This document shows, in pieces, positions 18,278 to 26,561 of a stretch of 64,000 nucleotides of DNA. Position 1 is the stretch's first letter. Each line of letters begins with the position of its first letter. This stretch comes from a bacterium (GTDB lineage: Bacteria; Elusimicrobiota; Elusimicrobia; UBA1565; UBA9628): assembly GCA_021822495.1 (NCBI GenBank), contig JAKAQO010000003.1:1-64000 (forward strand), written 5' to 3'. Made by a program: the position numbers and the translations under genes. The notes beneath the pieces were generated by a model. That model saw only the letters and a program-made list of their open reading frames with translations, was not told where the DNA came from and made no database searches.

Positions 18278-19425
18278 ATCACCCCTTCACGGAAATCATT
18301 CTTGCGATTCTTCGAAAGCGCTTTCGAGGCGCCGCCAAAGATATTTTTGAAAAGAGTCTTCTAGTGCAGTATCTGAATGTTAAGACTCGCTCCGCCAACA
18401 GTGGCTCAAAATCCCGCGGAGCTTTCGCGAACCATTACGCGCTCTACGTGCTTATTGAAGATTATATCACGAAGGGCTTTCTCTCAAAGAAGAGAGGAGA
18501 TTACAAGGGATACGCGGGCGCAAGGTTTACCGATCTCCTCCAACGACAACGCGAACTTCCTTTCGGGGCGAAACTTCAAAATCATGCGCTAAACTCGCGT
18601 CTAAACGATGAGTTCGCGAAATATTTCCCCACGAGTGATCTTCGCCCCATTCTGCGCGATCAGGTAGCCCAAAGATATTGGATAAACGAACGTCTACTCC
18701 TTTTGCGCGTCGGAACTGGCCGAAATGTTCGGGAAGTAAATATTGCAAAGGAAATAATTGAGATCATCAACAAATATGTTGAAACAAAAAAAGCCGCGTT
18801 CGATGGATTCATCAAGACATGTCGGGAGATAGCGATTCTACCTTTAGAAAGATCACAAGATGTCATTGACTTCGTGACCAGCCAGCTAAAGCCAAATGTT
18901 GACGCCAGGATTTTTGAGATTGTCAGTTTCGCAATTCTCAAGGCCCACTATGAAGAACAAACTGTATTTTGGGGATGGTCAACGAAAAAAATTAAAAAAG
19001 AGTTCCTTATGCTTTACAAGACGGGCAGGACCAACGCGAATGACGGCGGAATCGATTTTGTCATGAAACCATTGGGCCGATTTTTTCAGGTAACGGAGAT
19101 AGTTGATGCAAATAAGTATTTTCTCGATATTGATAAGGTCCACCGATTTCCCCTGACCTTCGTGGTAAAGAGCGTTGATCCAGAAGCAACCATCCAAAAA
19201 CAACTGCGACAAGAGGCTCAGCGCAAGCATGGCGTTAACGCCGTCGTTGAAAAATACATGGGCGCCGTTGAGGATATCATTAACATTCCAAGGTTGCTTG
19301 GTTTATTCGCGCAACTTGTTAAGAAAAACAAAGTCAAGCAGATCATGAATGAGATCGTTCTGCAAAGCCGCGTTGAATTTAATGTCGCCGAAGACGGAGA
19401 GGATGAGTTGGCTACTGACGAATAG
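18274..19425 (+). CDS. Probable type II restriction endonuclease paired with the methyltransferase
   Basis: 383 residues, translationally coupled to the methyltransferase. I do not recognise a named family. The N-terminal half is helical and basic, and a compact segment near residues 255-275 (NDGGIDFVMKPLGRFFQVTE) has the look of a degenerate PD-(D/E)xK nuclease core: GGID acid, beta-hairpin, then F-Q-V. The usual catalytic Lys position is Thr. If the partner methylates ATGCAT, this enzyme would cut unmethylated ATGCAT. The C-terminus is acidic. Gene order, overlap and the lack of any other partner are the main support; the nuclease assignment is inference. Confidence 0.6.
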   Translation: MNHPFTEIILAILRKRFRGAAKDIFEKSLLVQYLNVKTRSANSGSKSRGAFANHYALYVLIEDYITKGFLSKKRGDYKGYAGARFTDLLQRQRELPFGAKLQNHALNSRLNDEFAKYFPTSDLRPILRDQVAQRYWINERLLLLRVGTGRNVREVNIAKEIIEIINKYVETKKAAFDGFIKTCREIAILPLERSQDVIDFVTSQLKPNVDARIFEIVSFAILKAHYEEQTVFWGWSTKKIKKEFLMLYKTGRTNANDGGIDFVMKPLGRFFQVTEIVDANKYFLDIDKVHRFPLTFVVKSVDPEATIQKQLRQEAQRKHGVNAVVEKYMGAVEDIINIPRLLGLFAQLVKKNKVKQIMNEIVLQSRVEFNVAEDGEDELATDE

Positions 19426-19495
19426 GCTACGACAACCTGCGGACATGCATTCATACTCATGTGGTGTCAGAATTGCGGCTGAGGAAAATGTTTGT

Positions 19496-19693
19496 ATGAA
19501 AAAATCTTCAATAAAAAATCTAGGAAATGTTTTAATGACAGCCTTGGCAAAATTAGATGAACGCGGGACTAACGATTCCGTTTCAAAAGCCATGAGTATA
19601 GTTTTCGCTACTCTTAACGCGATGTCCGAAGGGCGTCTCCTAACGGCGGAAGAAGCATATAAAATGGGTAACCAACAAGATGTATGTGGATAG
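19496..19693 (+). CDS. Small ORF in the defence island
   Basis: 65 residues from the ATG at 19496, with GAGGA about ten bases upstream. The sequence (MKKSSIKNLGNVL..., then AMSEGRLLTAEEAYKMGN) is soluble and helical, and I do not recognise it. It lies alone in the 364-base gap between the endonuclease gene and the SIR2-like gene; the rest of that gap holds no other convincing feature apart from the AT-rich leader of the SIR2-like gene. It could be a small regulator or antitoxin-like partner; coding status uncertain. Confidence 0.4.
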   Translation: MKKSSIKNLGNVLMTALAKLDERGTNDSVSKAMSIVFATLNAMSEGRLLTAEEAYKMGNQQDVCG

Positions 19694-19789
19694 AATTTTG
19701 AGGAACTCATTAATTTTTCCACTCTTCCTTAAAAAAACCAGAGAATATCTCATGGCAAGATTGAAACTAGGAACTATGGAGGTGTCTGT

Positions 19790-20782
19790 ATGAGTGGTTC
19801 AGTCTTTGTCCTAGGCTCCGGTTTTTCCAAGGAAGTTGCAGGGTATCCTACTTTACAAGAGCTCTCACTAGAGATTGGGAAATGGATTACCGAATGCAAC
19901 GAGCCCGAAGCCAATTTCATAAAAAATAACGTTTCAAACGAAATCCAAAACAATCTAGAACATTTGCTGTCATATTTATGGATCGAACAACCATGGCACG
20001 ACGTGATTGATCAAATCCGTGCCAAGGCGGCTTATGTATTCGTAACACGACAGCTTCAAAATATATTCGCAAGTCGCAAGGTTCCTGATTTTAACGATTC
20101 ACATCTCGCTCTCGCAAAATCCTGGGATAAAAGTAGAAGCATGTTGATTACGTTTAATTATGACACAGTTATTGAGAAATTAGCCCTACAATTAGGAAAA
20201 GTCGACTTGCTTAGCGATTTATATTGCGTAGCGGTTGCTCCGCTCCATTCGCGCAACCAGGGTTTTGGACACGGAACTATCATTAAACCCAAATTTCACC
20301 TCCTTAAACTGCATGGTTCTCTAAATTGGTTTTACACAGGTGATGCCAGCTATGCAGGCCAGCCAATTTATTATACACACTCAAGCCAACTGCAACTTCC
20401 AGAAGAGCATCAAGACCTTGCGCCCATTATCATTCCTCCTGTCATGGACAAAAACCGATTCTATTTTCATAACGCCCTTAAGCATCAATGGCGTTTGGCT
20501 AAAAAATCTATCCAAGAGGCAGAACATGTATTTTTTATTGGATACTCCATCCCTTCAACAGATTTTTCAATCCAGTTTTTCCTTAAGGAAGCTTTTATGC
20601 AGAGCAAAGCCAAAGTCTTTGTGATTGTGAAAGAATCCGATAGCGAGCAAGCAAATGAAATTAAGGTGCGTTACGAAAAGATTTTTAAGGGCGGTTTAGT
20701 CCAATTTGAATTTAAAAATGCCACTAGCCCGTCACTTACATGGATTCAAGACAACCTAAACAAATTGAACATAAACAAATGA
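19790..20782 (+). CDS. SIR2-like (sirtuin-fold) defence-associated protein
   Basis: 330 residues. SIR2-like proteins in defence islands usually bind NAD and many degrade it during phage infection. The fold markers are visible: nucleotide-binding VFVLGSGFSKE (residues 6-16), TFNYDTVIEK (F122-N-Y-D125), the active-site-like KLHGSLNW with H175, and the C-terminal FIGYSIPSTDFS. No second effector or sensor domain is fused. Start: ATG with GGAGGTG nine bases upstream, a stronger ribosome site than in most host genes here. The stop overlaps the lipoate ligase ATG (ATGA), although the two functions are unrelated. Confidence 0.75.
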   Translation: MSGSVFVLGSGFSKEVAGYPTLQELSLEIGKWITECNEPEANFIKNNVSNEIQNNLEHLLSYLWIEQPWHDVIDQIRAKAAYVFVTRQLQNIFASRKVPDFNDSHLALAKSWDKSRSMLITFNYDTVIEKLALQLGKVDLLSDLYCVAVAPLHSRNQGFGHGTIIKPKFHLLKLHGSLNWFYTGDASYAGQPIYYTHSSQLQLPEEHQDLAPIIIPPVMDKNRFYFHNALKHQWRLAKKSIQEAEHVFFIGYSIPSTDFSIQFFLKEAFMQSKAKVFVIVKESDSEQANEIKVRYEKIFKGGLVQFEFKNATSPSLTWIQDNLNKLNINK

Positions 20783-21513
20783 AACTTAGCGAAGACGAAC
20801 TCTTGAAAAAACCCGCCGTGGAATTAGGGACTGTCCCCATTTCCCGGACGGGGCTCGACGTTTTTTCTCAAATGGCCTTGGACGAGGCCGCGCTTCTTTT
20901 TTCTCCCAAGGAAAGTCTGACTCTGCGCTTTTATTCGTGGTCGGGCCCGGCAGCGACCTTTGGGCGGCATCAATCTTTTCAATTTATCGAACAAGAGCTA
21001 AAGAAAACCGGAAAACCTCATCTTCCCTGCGCGCGGCGGATCACGGGCGGGGGTCTCGTCTTTCACGGAGAAGACATCACATTTTCCCTGACTTTCCCAT
21101 GGAGCGATTTTACCCCTCCTTCTCAAATTTATCAAAGGCTTCATTCTTTGATAGAACTTCAACTCGCCAAGGAAGGCATTTCTCTTAATTTAAAGACTGA
21201 ATCTTCCGCATTGATGGGGCTCAACAAGGTCTGTTTTTCCACACCCGAAAAATCCGATCTGATAACCCCGGCGGGAAAGAAAATTTTAGGCGGGGCTCTC
21301 TGCCGGAAAAACAAACGCGGCCTCTATCAAGGTTCGCTTGAGGCTTCTCTCATTTCTCTTTCCCCGCTTCAAATTGAACGAGCCATTAATGACGCCGTTT
21401 CGCTTTTTGGCGAGAAAGAACCGGAAAAAAAATTTGATTTTATCTCCACGGAAAAATTGCGATCTCTCGTCGAAAAATATCAGTCTGATGAATGGCGTCT
21501 TCGCGTTTCTTGA
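20779..21513 (+). CDS. lplA: Lipoate-protein ligase A family protein
   Basis: 244 residues from the ATG at 20779, which overlaps the SIR2-like stop; an in-frame upstream ATG at 20740 lies within that gene. The family attaches lipoate or octanoate to lysines of carrier proteins. Signatures: QMALDEAALLF, RRITGGGLVFHGEDITFSL (about residues 87-105) and the ligand lysine KILGGALCR. The likely target here is GcvH, whose operon ends 3.5 kb upstream. The first about 20 residues are unconserved and include a palindromic GGGACTGTCCCC (GTVPIS in protein). The native start may therefore have been remodelled at the island junction. Confidence 0.85.
   Translation: MKLSEDELLKKPAVELGTVPISRTGLDVFSQMALDEAALLFSPKESLTLRFYSWSGPAATFGRHQSFQFIEQELKKTGKPHLPCARRITGGGLVFHGEDITFSLTFPWSDFTPPSQIYQRLHSLIELQLAKEGISLNLKTESSALMGLNKVCFSTPEKSDLITPAGKKILGGALCRKNKRGLYQGSLEASLISLSPLQIERAINDAVSLFGEKEPEKKFDFISTEKLRSLVEKYQSDEWRLRVS
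20827..20838 (+). repeat. Degenerate single copy of the GGGGAC palindrome
   Basis: GGGACTGTCCCC is the core of the paired repeat found at 34.0 and 46.2 kb, here preceded by TTA instead of an A-run and followed by ATTTCCC. It encodes GTVPIS at the N-terminus of the lipoate ligase, next to the defence-island edge. Confidence 0.5.
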
Positions 21514-21531
21514 GGAAAATGGGAAATTAAT

Positions 21532-21560
21532 TTGAATAAACTCTAAATATGTGCTATCAT
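21532..21560 (+). promoter_or_regulatory. rplU operon promoter
   Basis: TTGAAT (21532-21537), a 17-base spacer ending in TGC, then TATCAT (21555-21560). The rplU ATG at 21570 is nine bases on, with no ribosome site, so the mRNA would have a leader of only about three bases. Confidence 0.7.
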
Positions 21561-21569
21561 AATTAGGCT

Positions 21570-21875
21570 ATGTACGCGGTCATCGAAACAGGCGGTAAGC
21601 AGTATAAAGTTGAACCCGGGGAAGTGATTCGGGTTGAGAAGCTCGATTTAGCTTCCGGAAGCGAAGTCAAGTGGAAAGCTCTTTGGGCTTCCAAAGGCGA
21701 AGACGCCCCTATCGCCGGCATTCCCGTGGCAATGGTCACGGCCGAGGTTCTCGCTCAGAAGAGAGCTTCTAAAATTTTAGTTTTCCGAAAGAAAACGAAA
21801 AAAGCCTATAAAAAGATGCGCGGGCATCGCCAGTCCCTGACTGAAGTCAAAATTAAGGATATTTCTTTTAACTAA
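21570..21875 (+). CDS. rplU: 50S ribosomal protein L21
   Basis: 101 residues. Opens with [18 protein letters not shown], the universal L21 N-terminus, and ends with the basic [16 protein letters not shown] rRNA-binding stretch. First gene of rplU-rpmA-obgE, the standard bacterial order, with a good sigma-70 promoter directly upstream and essentially no leader. rpmA begins one base after its stop. Confidence 0.97.
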   Translation: MYAVIETGGKQYKVEPGEVIRVEKLDLASGSEVKWKALWASKGEDAPIAGIPVAMVTAEVLAQKRASKILVFRKKTKKAYKKMRGHRQSLTEVKIKDISFN

Positions 21876-21876
21876 T

Positions 21877-22125
21877 ATGGCTCATACCAAAGCGCAGGGT
21901 TCATCCTCCAACGGCCGCGATTCCAATGGCCAGCGTCTCGGCGTTAAGAGATACGGCGGCGAGAAAGTTTTGGCGGGAATGGTCATTGTCAGGCAACGCG
22001 GAACTAAATTTTTGCCGGGCGAGAATGTCGGACGCGGAAAAGACGACACCTTGTTCGCCAAAGCTTCGGGTTCCGTTCAATTCGAGTGGGCCTACAAAGA
22101 CAAGAAACGCGTCAGCGTCCGCTAA
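21877..22125 (+). CDS. rpmA: 50S ribosomal protein L27
   Basis: 82 residues. [28 protein letters not shown] is the expected N-terminal extension that reaches the peptidyl-transferase centre, followed by [14 protein letters not shown] and [10 protein letters not shown]. There is no N-terminal cleavage extension of the type seen in Firmicutes. Co-transcribed with rplU and obgE. Confidence 0.97.
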   Translation: MAHTKAQGSSSNGRDSNGQRLGVKRYGGEKVLAGMVIVRQRGTKFLPGENVGRGKDDTLFAKASGSVQFEWAYKDKKRVSVR

Positions 22126-22158
22126 GTCTTTTTATCTTTTCCTTTCTTAGTTTCCCGC

Positions 22159-23478
22159 ATGAATTTTATTGATAGAGTTCGTCTTTTTCTTGAAGCCGGA
22201 TGCGGTGGAGATGGATGTTTGGCTTTCCGCCGAGAAAAATACGTCGCCTATGGCGGCCCCATCGGGGGCGACGGAGGAAACGGTGGAGACATCCTCCTTA
22301 AAGCGAGTCTGAGACTCACGACTCTCTATGATTTAACCCGTCAGGCCCACATCCGCGGAGTTCCCGGCGGACATGGAAAGGGAAGTAATAAAGCGGGCAA
22401 AGACGGATATCCAATCACCATTGAGGTTCCGGTGGGGACCCTGGTCTACAAAGACAAGGTTCTCGTCGCCGATTTAAACGCCCCCGAAAAAACCTATCTC
22501 GCGGCCAAAGGCGGCCGTGGCGGAAGAGGCAATCTTTCTTTTAAAACTCAATGGATCACGGCTCCACGTATCAGGGAAAAAGGCGCGCCCGGAGAAAACG
22601 CCCATTTAGAACTGGAGCTTAAGCTTTTGGCCGATGTGGGCCTTGTCGGCTTTCCAAACGCGGGAAAATCCAGCCTGCTCGCCCATTTATCCAAGGCGCG
22701 CCCAAAAATCGCGGACTACCCTTTTACGACCCTCTCCCCCAATTTAGGGGTTGTCGTCCACAAAGGCATTTCTTTTGTTTTAGCTGATATTCCCGGCCTC
22801 ATCGAAGGCGCGCATGAAGGCAAGGGTTTGGGATTTGATTTTCTAAGGCATATCGAGCGAACGAGAGTTCTTGTCCATATGGTAGACCCCCAGGGTTTCA
22901 ACTCTCATTCTCCAACGGAAAGCATTACCCTCATTGAAAAAGAATTAAATTCTTATTCTCCCGCGCTCAAGAAAAAGCCGCGCCTTTTAGCGCTCAATAA
23001 AATGGATATTCCTGAATCCGCGGAAGCCTTAAAGAAAATCAAGAAAAAATTTTCCAAGCGCGAGATTTTTCCTATTTCGGCCGCGACGGGAGAAGGCCTA
23101 AAACCTCTTTTGGATTCAATCATCAAAATACTTTCAAAAACTCCCCCTCCGGTTTTCAAAACGGAAGAAGACTCGGAAACAAGACTTGAAATCAAAAAAG
23201 GTTTTGAAGTCGAGTCCCTGGGAAACGGAGTTTTTAATCTCAAGGGCGCTTCTATCGAGCGCGCGGCCGCCATGCTAGACTTCGGTCTTCCCGAATCCGT
23301 CATGCGCTTTCAGGCCATGCTGAAAAGAATCGGGGTCGACCGCGCCCTTAGAGCGGCTCATATTCGGGAAGGAAACGAAGTCCGTTGCGGGGAAGTGTCT
23401 TTTGAATGGAGCGGCGAAACTCAAAAACCTCTTCCCAAACTCTCGCGCGATAGGCCAACGAGACTTGGCATTTACTAA
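22159..23478 (+). CDS. obgE: Obg-family GTPase (CgtA)
   Basis: 439 residues. GTPase acting in 50S assembly and stress signalling. The glycine-rich Obg domain occupies residues 1-158 (GGDGCLAFRREKYVAYGGP, GGRGGRGNLSF). The G domain follows: G1 GFPNAGKSS, switch TTLSPNLGVV, G3 DIPGLIEGA and G4 LNKMD. A C-terminal OCT domain spans about residues 345-420 and keeps the FEV...GNGVFNLKG pattern. No ribosome site is obvious before the ATG. Its TAA overlaps the hpnC ATG by one base, tying a ribosome gene cluster to squalene synthesis. Confidence 0.96.
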   Translation: MNFIDRVRLFLEAGCGGDGCLAFRREKYVAYGGPIGGDGGNGGDILLKASLRLTTLYDLTRQAHIRGVPGGHGKGSNKAGKDGYPITIEVPVGTLVYKDKVLVADLNAPEKTYLAAKGGRGGRGNLSFKTQWITAPRIREKGAPGENAHLELELKLLADVGLVGFPNAGKSSLLAHLSKARPKIADYPFTTLSPNLGVVVHKGISFVLADIPGLIEGAHEGKGLGFDFLRHIERTRVLVHMVDPQGFNSHSPTESITLIEKELNSYSPALKKKPRLLALNKMDIPESAEALKKIKKKFSKREIFPISAATGEGLKPLLDSIIKILSKTPPPVFKTEEDSETRLEIKKGFEVESLGNGVFNLKGASIERAAAMLDFGLPESVMRFQAMLKRIGVDRALRAAHIREGNEVRCGEVSFEWSGETQKPLPKLSRDRPTRLGIY

Positions 23479-24362
23479 TGGCTCAAACTCTCAAAGCTTA
23501 CCAAGCCCGGCAGGAAAACCCGAAAGACATCTCCGCCGCTTACGCCTTTTGCTTTGACTTAGCCGCGTCTCATTATGAAAATTTTCCGGTCGCCTCGAGT
23601 CTTATTTCATCTAAGCTTAGAAAACACGTCGCTTGCCTCTACGCCTTTGCGCGCATCGCGGATGATTTTTCAGATGAGCCAGAATACGAGGGCGTGAGGC
23701 GGGAAAGGCTTCTGGAATGGCGGGAAAACTTGAGAAGCCTCAATCAAAAAACTCCCACTCATCCGGTTTTTATCGCCCTGAAAGAGACGCTCAAAGACCT
23801 TCATCTCCCCCTTCAACCTTTCGATGATTTATTGGACGCTTTTCTCCAGGACACCGTCAAAAACCGCTATCAAAATTTTGACGAGGTATTGGATTATTGC
23901 CGGCGTTCCGCCAACCCCGTTGGGCGGATTGTCTTGATGATTCACGGCTACCGAGACGAAGAACTGTTTAAACTCTCCGACTCCATCTGCACCGGCCTTC
24001 AATTGGCTAATTTTTGGCAGGATATTTCAGTTGACCTCAAGAAAGACCGCATCTACATTCCGCAGGAAGACTTCGCCCGTTTTTCTTACTCGGAAGCGGA
24101 TTTAAGAATGGGAGTCGTCAATGAAAGATTCCGAGATTTGATGAAATTTGAAATCTCAAGAGTCTGTCAAATTTTTGAACAAGGTCAGAGTCTCCCCCAA
24201 AAACTTTCCTGGCCCCTGTCCTGGGAAATTCGCCTGACTCTCCTCGGCGGCCGACAGATTCTAAAGAAAGTTAGAAAACAAAATTATAATACGCTCAAAG
24301 CCCGTCCCAGCTTAAGCAAATGGGATTGGATTCCGCTTTTGTTGCGCGCTGTTTTAAGATGA
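23478..24362 (+). CDS. hpnC: Hydroxysqualene synthase (HpnC)
   Basis: 294 residues, squalene/phytoene synthase fold. HpnC converts presqualene diphosphate made by HpnD into hydroxysqualene. The sequence has HYENFPVAS near the N-terminus, the first aspartate-rich motif RIADDFSDE (about residues 60-68) and the second, NFWQDISVDLKKDRIYIP (about 178-195). It is followed by hpnD and hpnE in overlapping order, the standard HpnCDE set, which separates it from an ordinary phytoene synthase. ATG overlaps the obgE stop; its own TGA overlaps the hpnD ATG. Confidence 0.9.
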   Translation: MAQTLKAYQARQENPKDISAAYAFCFDLAASHYENFPVASSLISSKLRKHVACLYAFARIADDFSDEPEYEGVRRERLLEWRENLRSLNQKTPTHPVFIALKETLKDLHLPLQPFDDLLDAFLQDTVKNRYQNFDEVLDYCRRSANPVGRIVLMIHGYRDEELFKLSDSICTGLQLANFWQDISVDLKKDRIYIPQEDFARFSYSEADLRMGVVNERFRDLMKFEISRVCQIFEQGQSLPQKLSWPLSWEIRLTLLGGRQILKKVRKQNYNTLKARPSLSKWDWIPLLLRAVLR

Positions 24363-25219
24363 CCATTGAGAGTTCTCCTAAAGAAACCCACCCCCAGTCG
24401 GAAAAAAACTCTAACTTCTTTTTAGGCTTTCTTTTTCTCTCCCCTCTCCAGCGCCAAGCCTTGTCCGCGGTCTACGCCTATTGCAGAATGATTGATGATC
24501 TGGTGGATGACGCCGGGAAAACCGAAAAAGAAGCTAGACAAGGCCTTGATTTTTGGCGGGAAGAAGTCGAGAGAATTTTCTCGGGACAAGGAACTCTCCC
24601 CCTTTCGCGGGAAATCGAAAAAACTCTTAATCACTTTCCCCTCCCCAAGGAGGCTTTCTTTGAAATGATCCGCGGATGCGAAATGGATCTTAATAAAACC
24701 CATTATCAAACCTTCTCCGACCTGGAACCTTATCTTAAAGGCGTCGCGGTTTCGGTCGGGCAAATGTCCGTTGAAATTTTCGGACATAAGCATACGCCGC
24801 CAGAGAAAATGCGGGAATTCGTGGATTCTTTCGGCTACGCCTTTCAGATGACCAACATCCTAAGAGACGTGGGGGACGATTTAAGCCTTGGGCGCATCTA
24901 TATTCCCGAAAGCGAAATGGAAAAAGCGGGATACAGCCGCGAAAAACTTTTAAAGAGAGAACACAACGCGGCCTTTCGACTCTTGATGCAGGGGCTCTGG
25001 CAAAAAACCAAGGGTTTTTACCGCCAGGGAAGAAACGCCCTTGATTTTAGAGACCGCGCAACTCTCATGCCGGCGGAAATCATGGCCCACGTCTATGAAG
25101 GAATTCTGGATGAAATTCGACAAAGAGATTTTCACGTTTTCTTTTCCAAAACAAAAATATCTCCGTTTAAAAAACTAAGACTGGCGTTTAAGGCTTGGCT
25201 TTATTGTCATGGATTTTGA
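24359..25219 (+). CDS. hpnD: Presqualene diphosphate synthase (HpnD)
   Basis: 286 residues from the ATG at 24359 (ATGA overlap with hpnC); the in-frame ATG at 24320 is inside hpnC. Condenses two farnesyl diphosphates into presqualene diphosphate. Aspartate-rich motifs are intact: YCRMIDDLVDD (about residues 41-51) and NILRDVGDDLSLGRIYIP (about 163-180). It is the first catalytic step of the three-gene squalene route, although it is the second gene. Overlaps hpnE by 11 bases. Confidence 0.9.
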   Translation: MTIESSPKETHPQSEKNSNFFLGFLFLSPLQRQALSAVYAYCRMIDDLVDDAGKTEKEARQGLDFWREEVERIFSGQGTLPLSREIEKTLNHFPLPKEAFFEMIRGCEMDLNKTHYQTFSDLEPYLKGVAVSVGQMSVEIFGHKHTPPEKMREFVDSFGYAFQMTNILRDVGDDLSLGRIYIPESEMEKAGYSREKLLKREHNAAFRLLMQGLWQKTKGFYRQGRNALDFRDRATLMPAEIMAHVYEGILDEIRQRDFHVFFSKTKISPFKKLRLAFKAWLYCHGF

Positions 25220-26543
25220 CGTTTTAGTCGTCGGCGGCGGCTTTGCCGGCCTTTCCGCCGCGACTTCGCTCGCCCAACAGGGAAAGAAAGTTCTCGTTCT
25301 TGAAAAAAAGCCGCATCTCGGAGGACGGGCCTACTCTTTTACCGATCCTAAAACCGGGCATGAAATCGACAATGGTCAACATTTATTTATCGGGGCCTAT
25401 GTTGAGACGAGAAAATTTTTATCCCGCATCGGTTCCAGTTCGCTTTTGCGCTTTTCCGATCAACTCAAACTCCATTTTAGAGATTCTTCCGGGAAAGAAG
25501 ACCTGTTGTCCGCGCCGCGATTACTTTCCTCTCCGCTTGATTTTAGCTGGGGAGTCTTAAACCTTAAAGGGCTCTCTCTCAAAGAAAAAATCGCGGTTTC
25601 AAGAGTCGTCCAAGAAGTCAAAAAGTTCAAAGCCGATAAAAATTATGCCGCGCAAATCGAGCCTCTGACTATTCGCCAATGGCTTGACAAACTGGGTCAA
25701 ACGCCCAATGTTCAGGAAAGATTGTGGGAACCATTGGCCATCGGAATTCTCAATGAAAACGCCAAAATCGCCTCGGCCTTGGGGCTCCTTCAAGCCTTGG
25801 AAAAAATATTAAGTAAAACCCCGATTGATGCCGCTAAAACTGGCTATTCCAAAGTGGGCTTAAGTTCCCTCTACACCCGGCAAGCCTCAAGCTATCTTCA
25901 AAAGCATAGTGGAGCCGTTCTCTATTCCTCTAAAATCCAATCTCTCATTTATGAAAATGAGCGCGTTTGTGGAGTAAATCTGGAAGACGGGCGCCAATTT
26001 CGCGCATCCTATGTTTTACTCACGCTCCCGCCTTGGGACCTTAAGCGCCTTAATATTCCCGAGCGGATACAAAAAAATCTTCAAGCGTTTTCGACTTCTC
26101 CCATTATCGGTCTTTCTCTATGGCTGGACCGGTCCATCACTGAGAACGAAACGACAGGGCTTATTCAAACCCGTTTTCATTGGGCCTTTAACAAAAACAG
26201 CATTTGGAATATCCCGGGGCCCGGCCAATATCTGTCTTTGGTCATCAGCGCCGCCCATGATGAACTCAAAAAAGAACCGCAAGAAATTCTCGAAATCGCG
26301 AAAAAAGAACTCCTTGTTTTTCCTGAATTTAAAAAAGCTAAAATGATTCATTGGCGGCTCATTAAAGAGCCCTTTGCGACGCCGTCTCCAAAACCTGGCC
26401 TTGAAGAAATGCGGCCATTTCCCGGAGAGGTCTCGCCCGGACTCTTTCTCGCTGGAGACTGGACCAGAACAGGGCTTCCAGCGACCATTGAGAGCGCGGT
26501 CTTGAGCGGACATAAAGCCGCGGAAGCCGTTTTTAACGAATGA
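25209..26543 (+). CDS. hpnE: Hydroxysqualene dehydroxylase (HpnE), FAD-dependent
   Basis: 444 residues. Amine-oxidase/phytoene-desaturase-like flavoprotein that reduces hydroxysqualene to squalene. FAD-binding motif VVGGGFAGLSAA (residues 6-17), then LEKKPHLGGRAYSF, and the C-terminal FAD contact LFLAGDWTRTGLPATIESAVLSG. It completes HpnCDE. No squalene-hopene cyclase gene lies in this window, so the end product (hopanoid or other squalene derivative) is not shown. A ribosome site for dcd follows within 18 bases. Confidence 0.9.
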   Translation: MDFDVLVVGGGFAGLSAATSLAQQGKKVLVLEKKPHLGGRAYSFTDPKTGHEIDNGQHLFIGAYVETRKFLSRIGSSSLLRFSDQLKLHFRDSSGKEDLLSAPRLLSSPLDFSWGVLNLKGLSLKEKIAVSRVVQEVKKFKADKNYAAQIEPLTIRQWLDKLGQTPNVQERLWEPLAIGILNENAKIASALGLLQALEKILSKTPIDAAKTGYSKVGLSSLYTRQASSYLQKHSGAVLYSSKIQSLIYENERVCGVNLEDGRQFRASYVLLTLPPWDLKRLNIPERIQKNLQAFSTSPIIGLSLWLDRSITENETTGLIQTRFHWAFNKNSIWNIPGPGQYLSLVISAAHDELKKEPQEILEIAKKELLVFPEFKKAKMIHWRLIKEPFATPSPKPGLEEMRPFPGEVSPGLFLAGDWTRTGLPATIESAVLSGHKAAEAVFNE

Positions 26544-26561
26544 ATTAAGGAGAATGAGACC

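Larger units (their letters stand above)
17300..20778 (+). other. Probable horizontally acquired defence island
   Basis: Between gcvP and the lipoate ligase gene lie a DNA methyltransferase, a probable restriction endonuclease, a small ORF and a SIR2-like protein, all on the plus strand. By eye the sequence is more AT-rich, with more AAA, ATA and TTA codons than the neighbours, most clearly from 18.3 to 20.8 kb. The methyltransferase and endonuclease overlap by 4 bases and the SIR2-like gene overlaps the lipoate ligase start by 4 bases. No integrase, transposase or convincing terminal repeat was found. Exact ends are inferred. Confidence 0.6.

Noticed and set aside
17302-20766. AACAAATT at both edges of the defence island as a target duplication
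   Set aside because: Eight bases in AT-rich flanks can match by chance, and no transposase or inverted ends accompany them.
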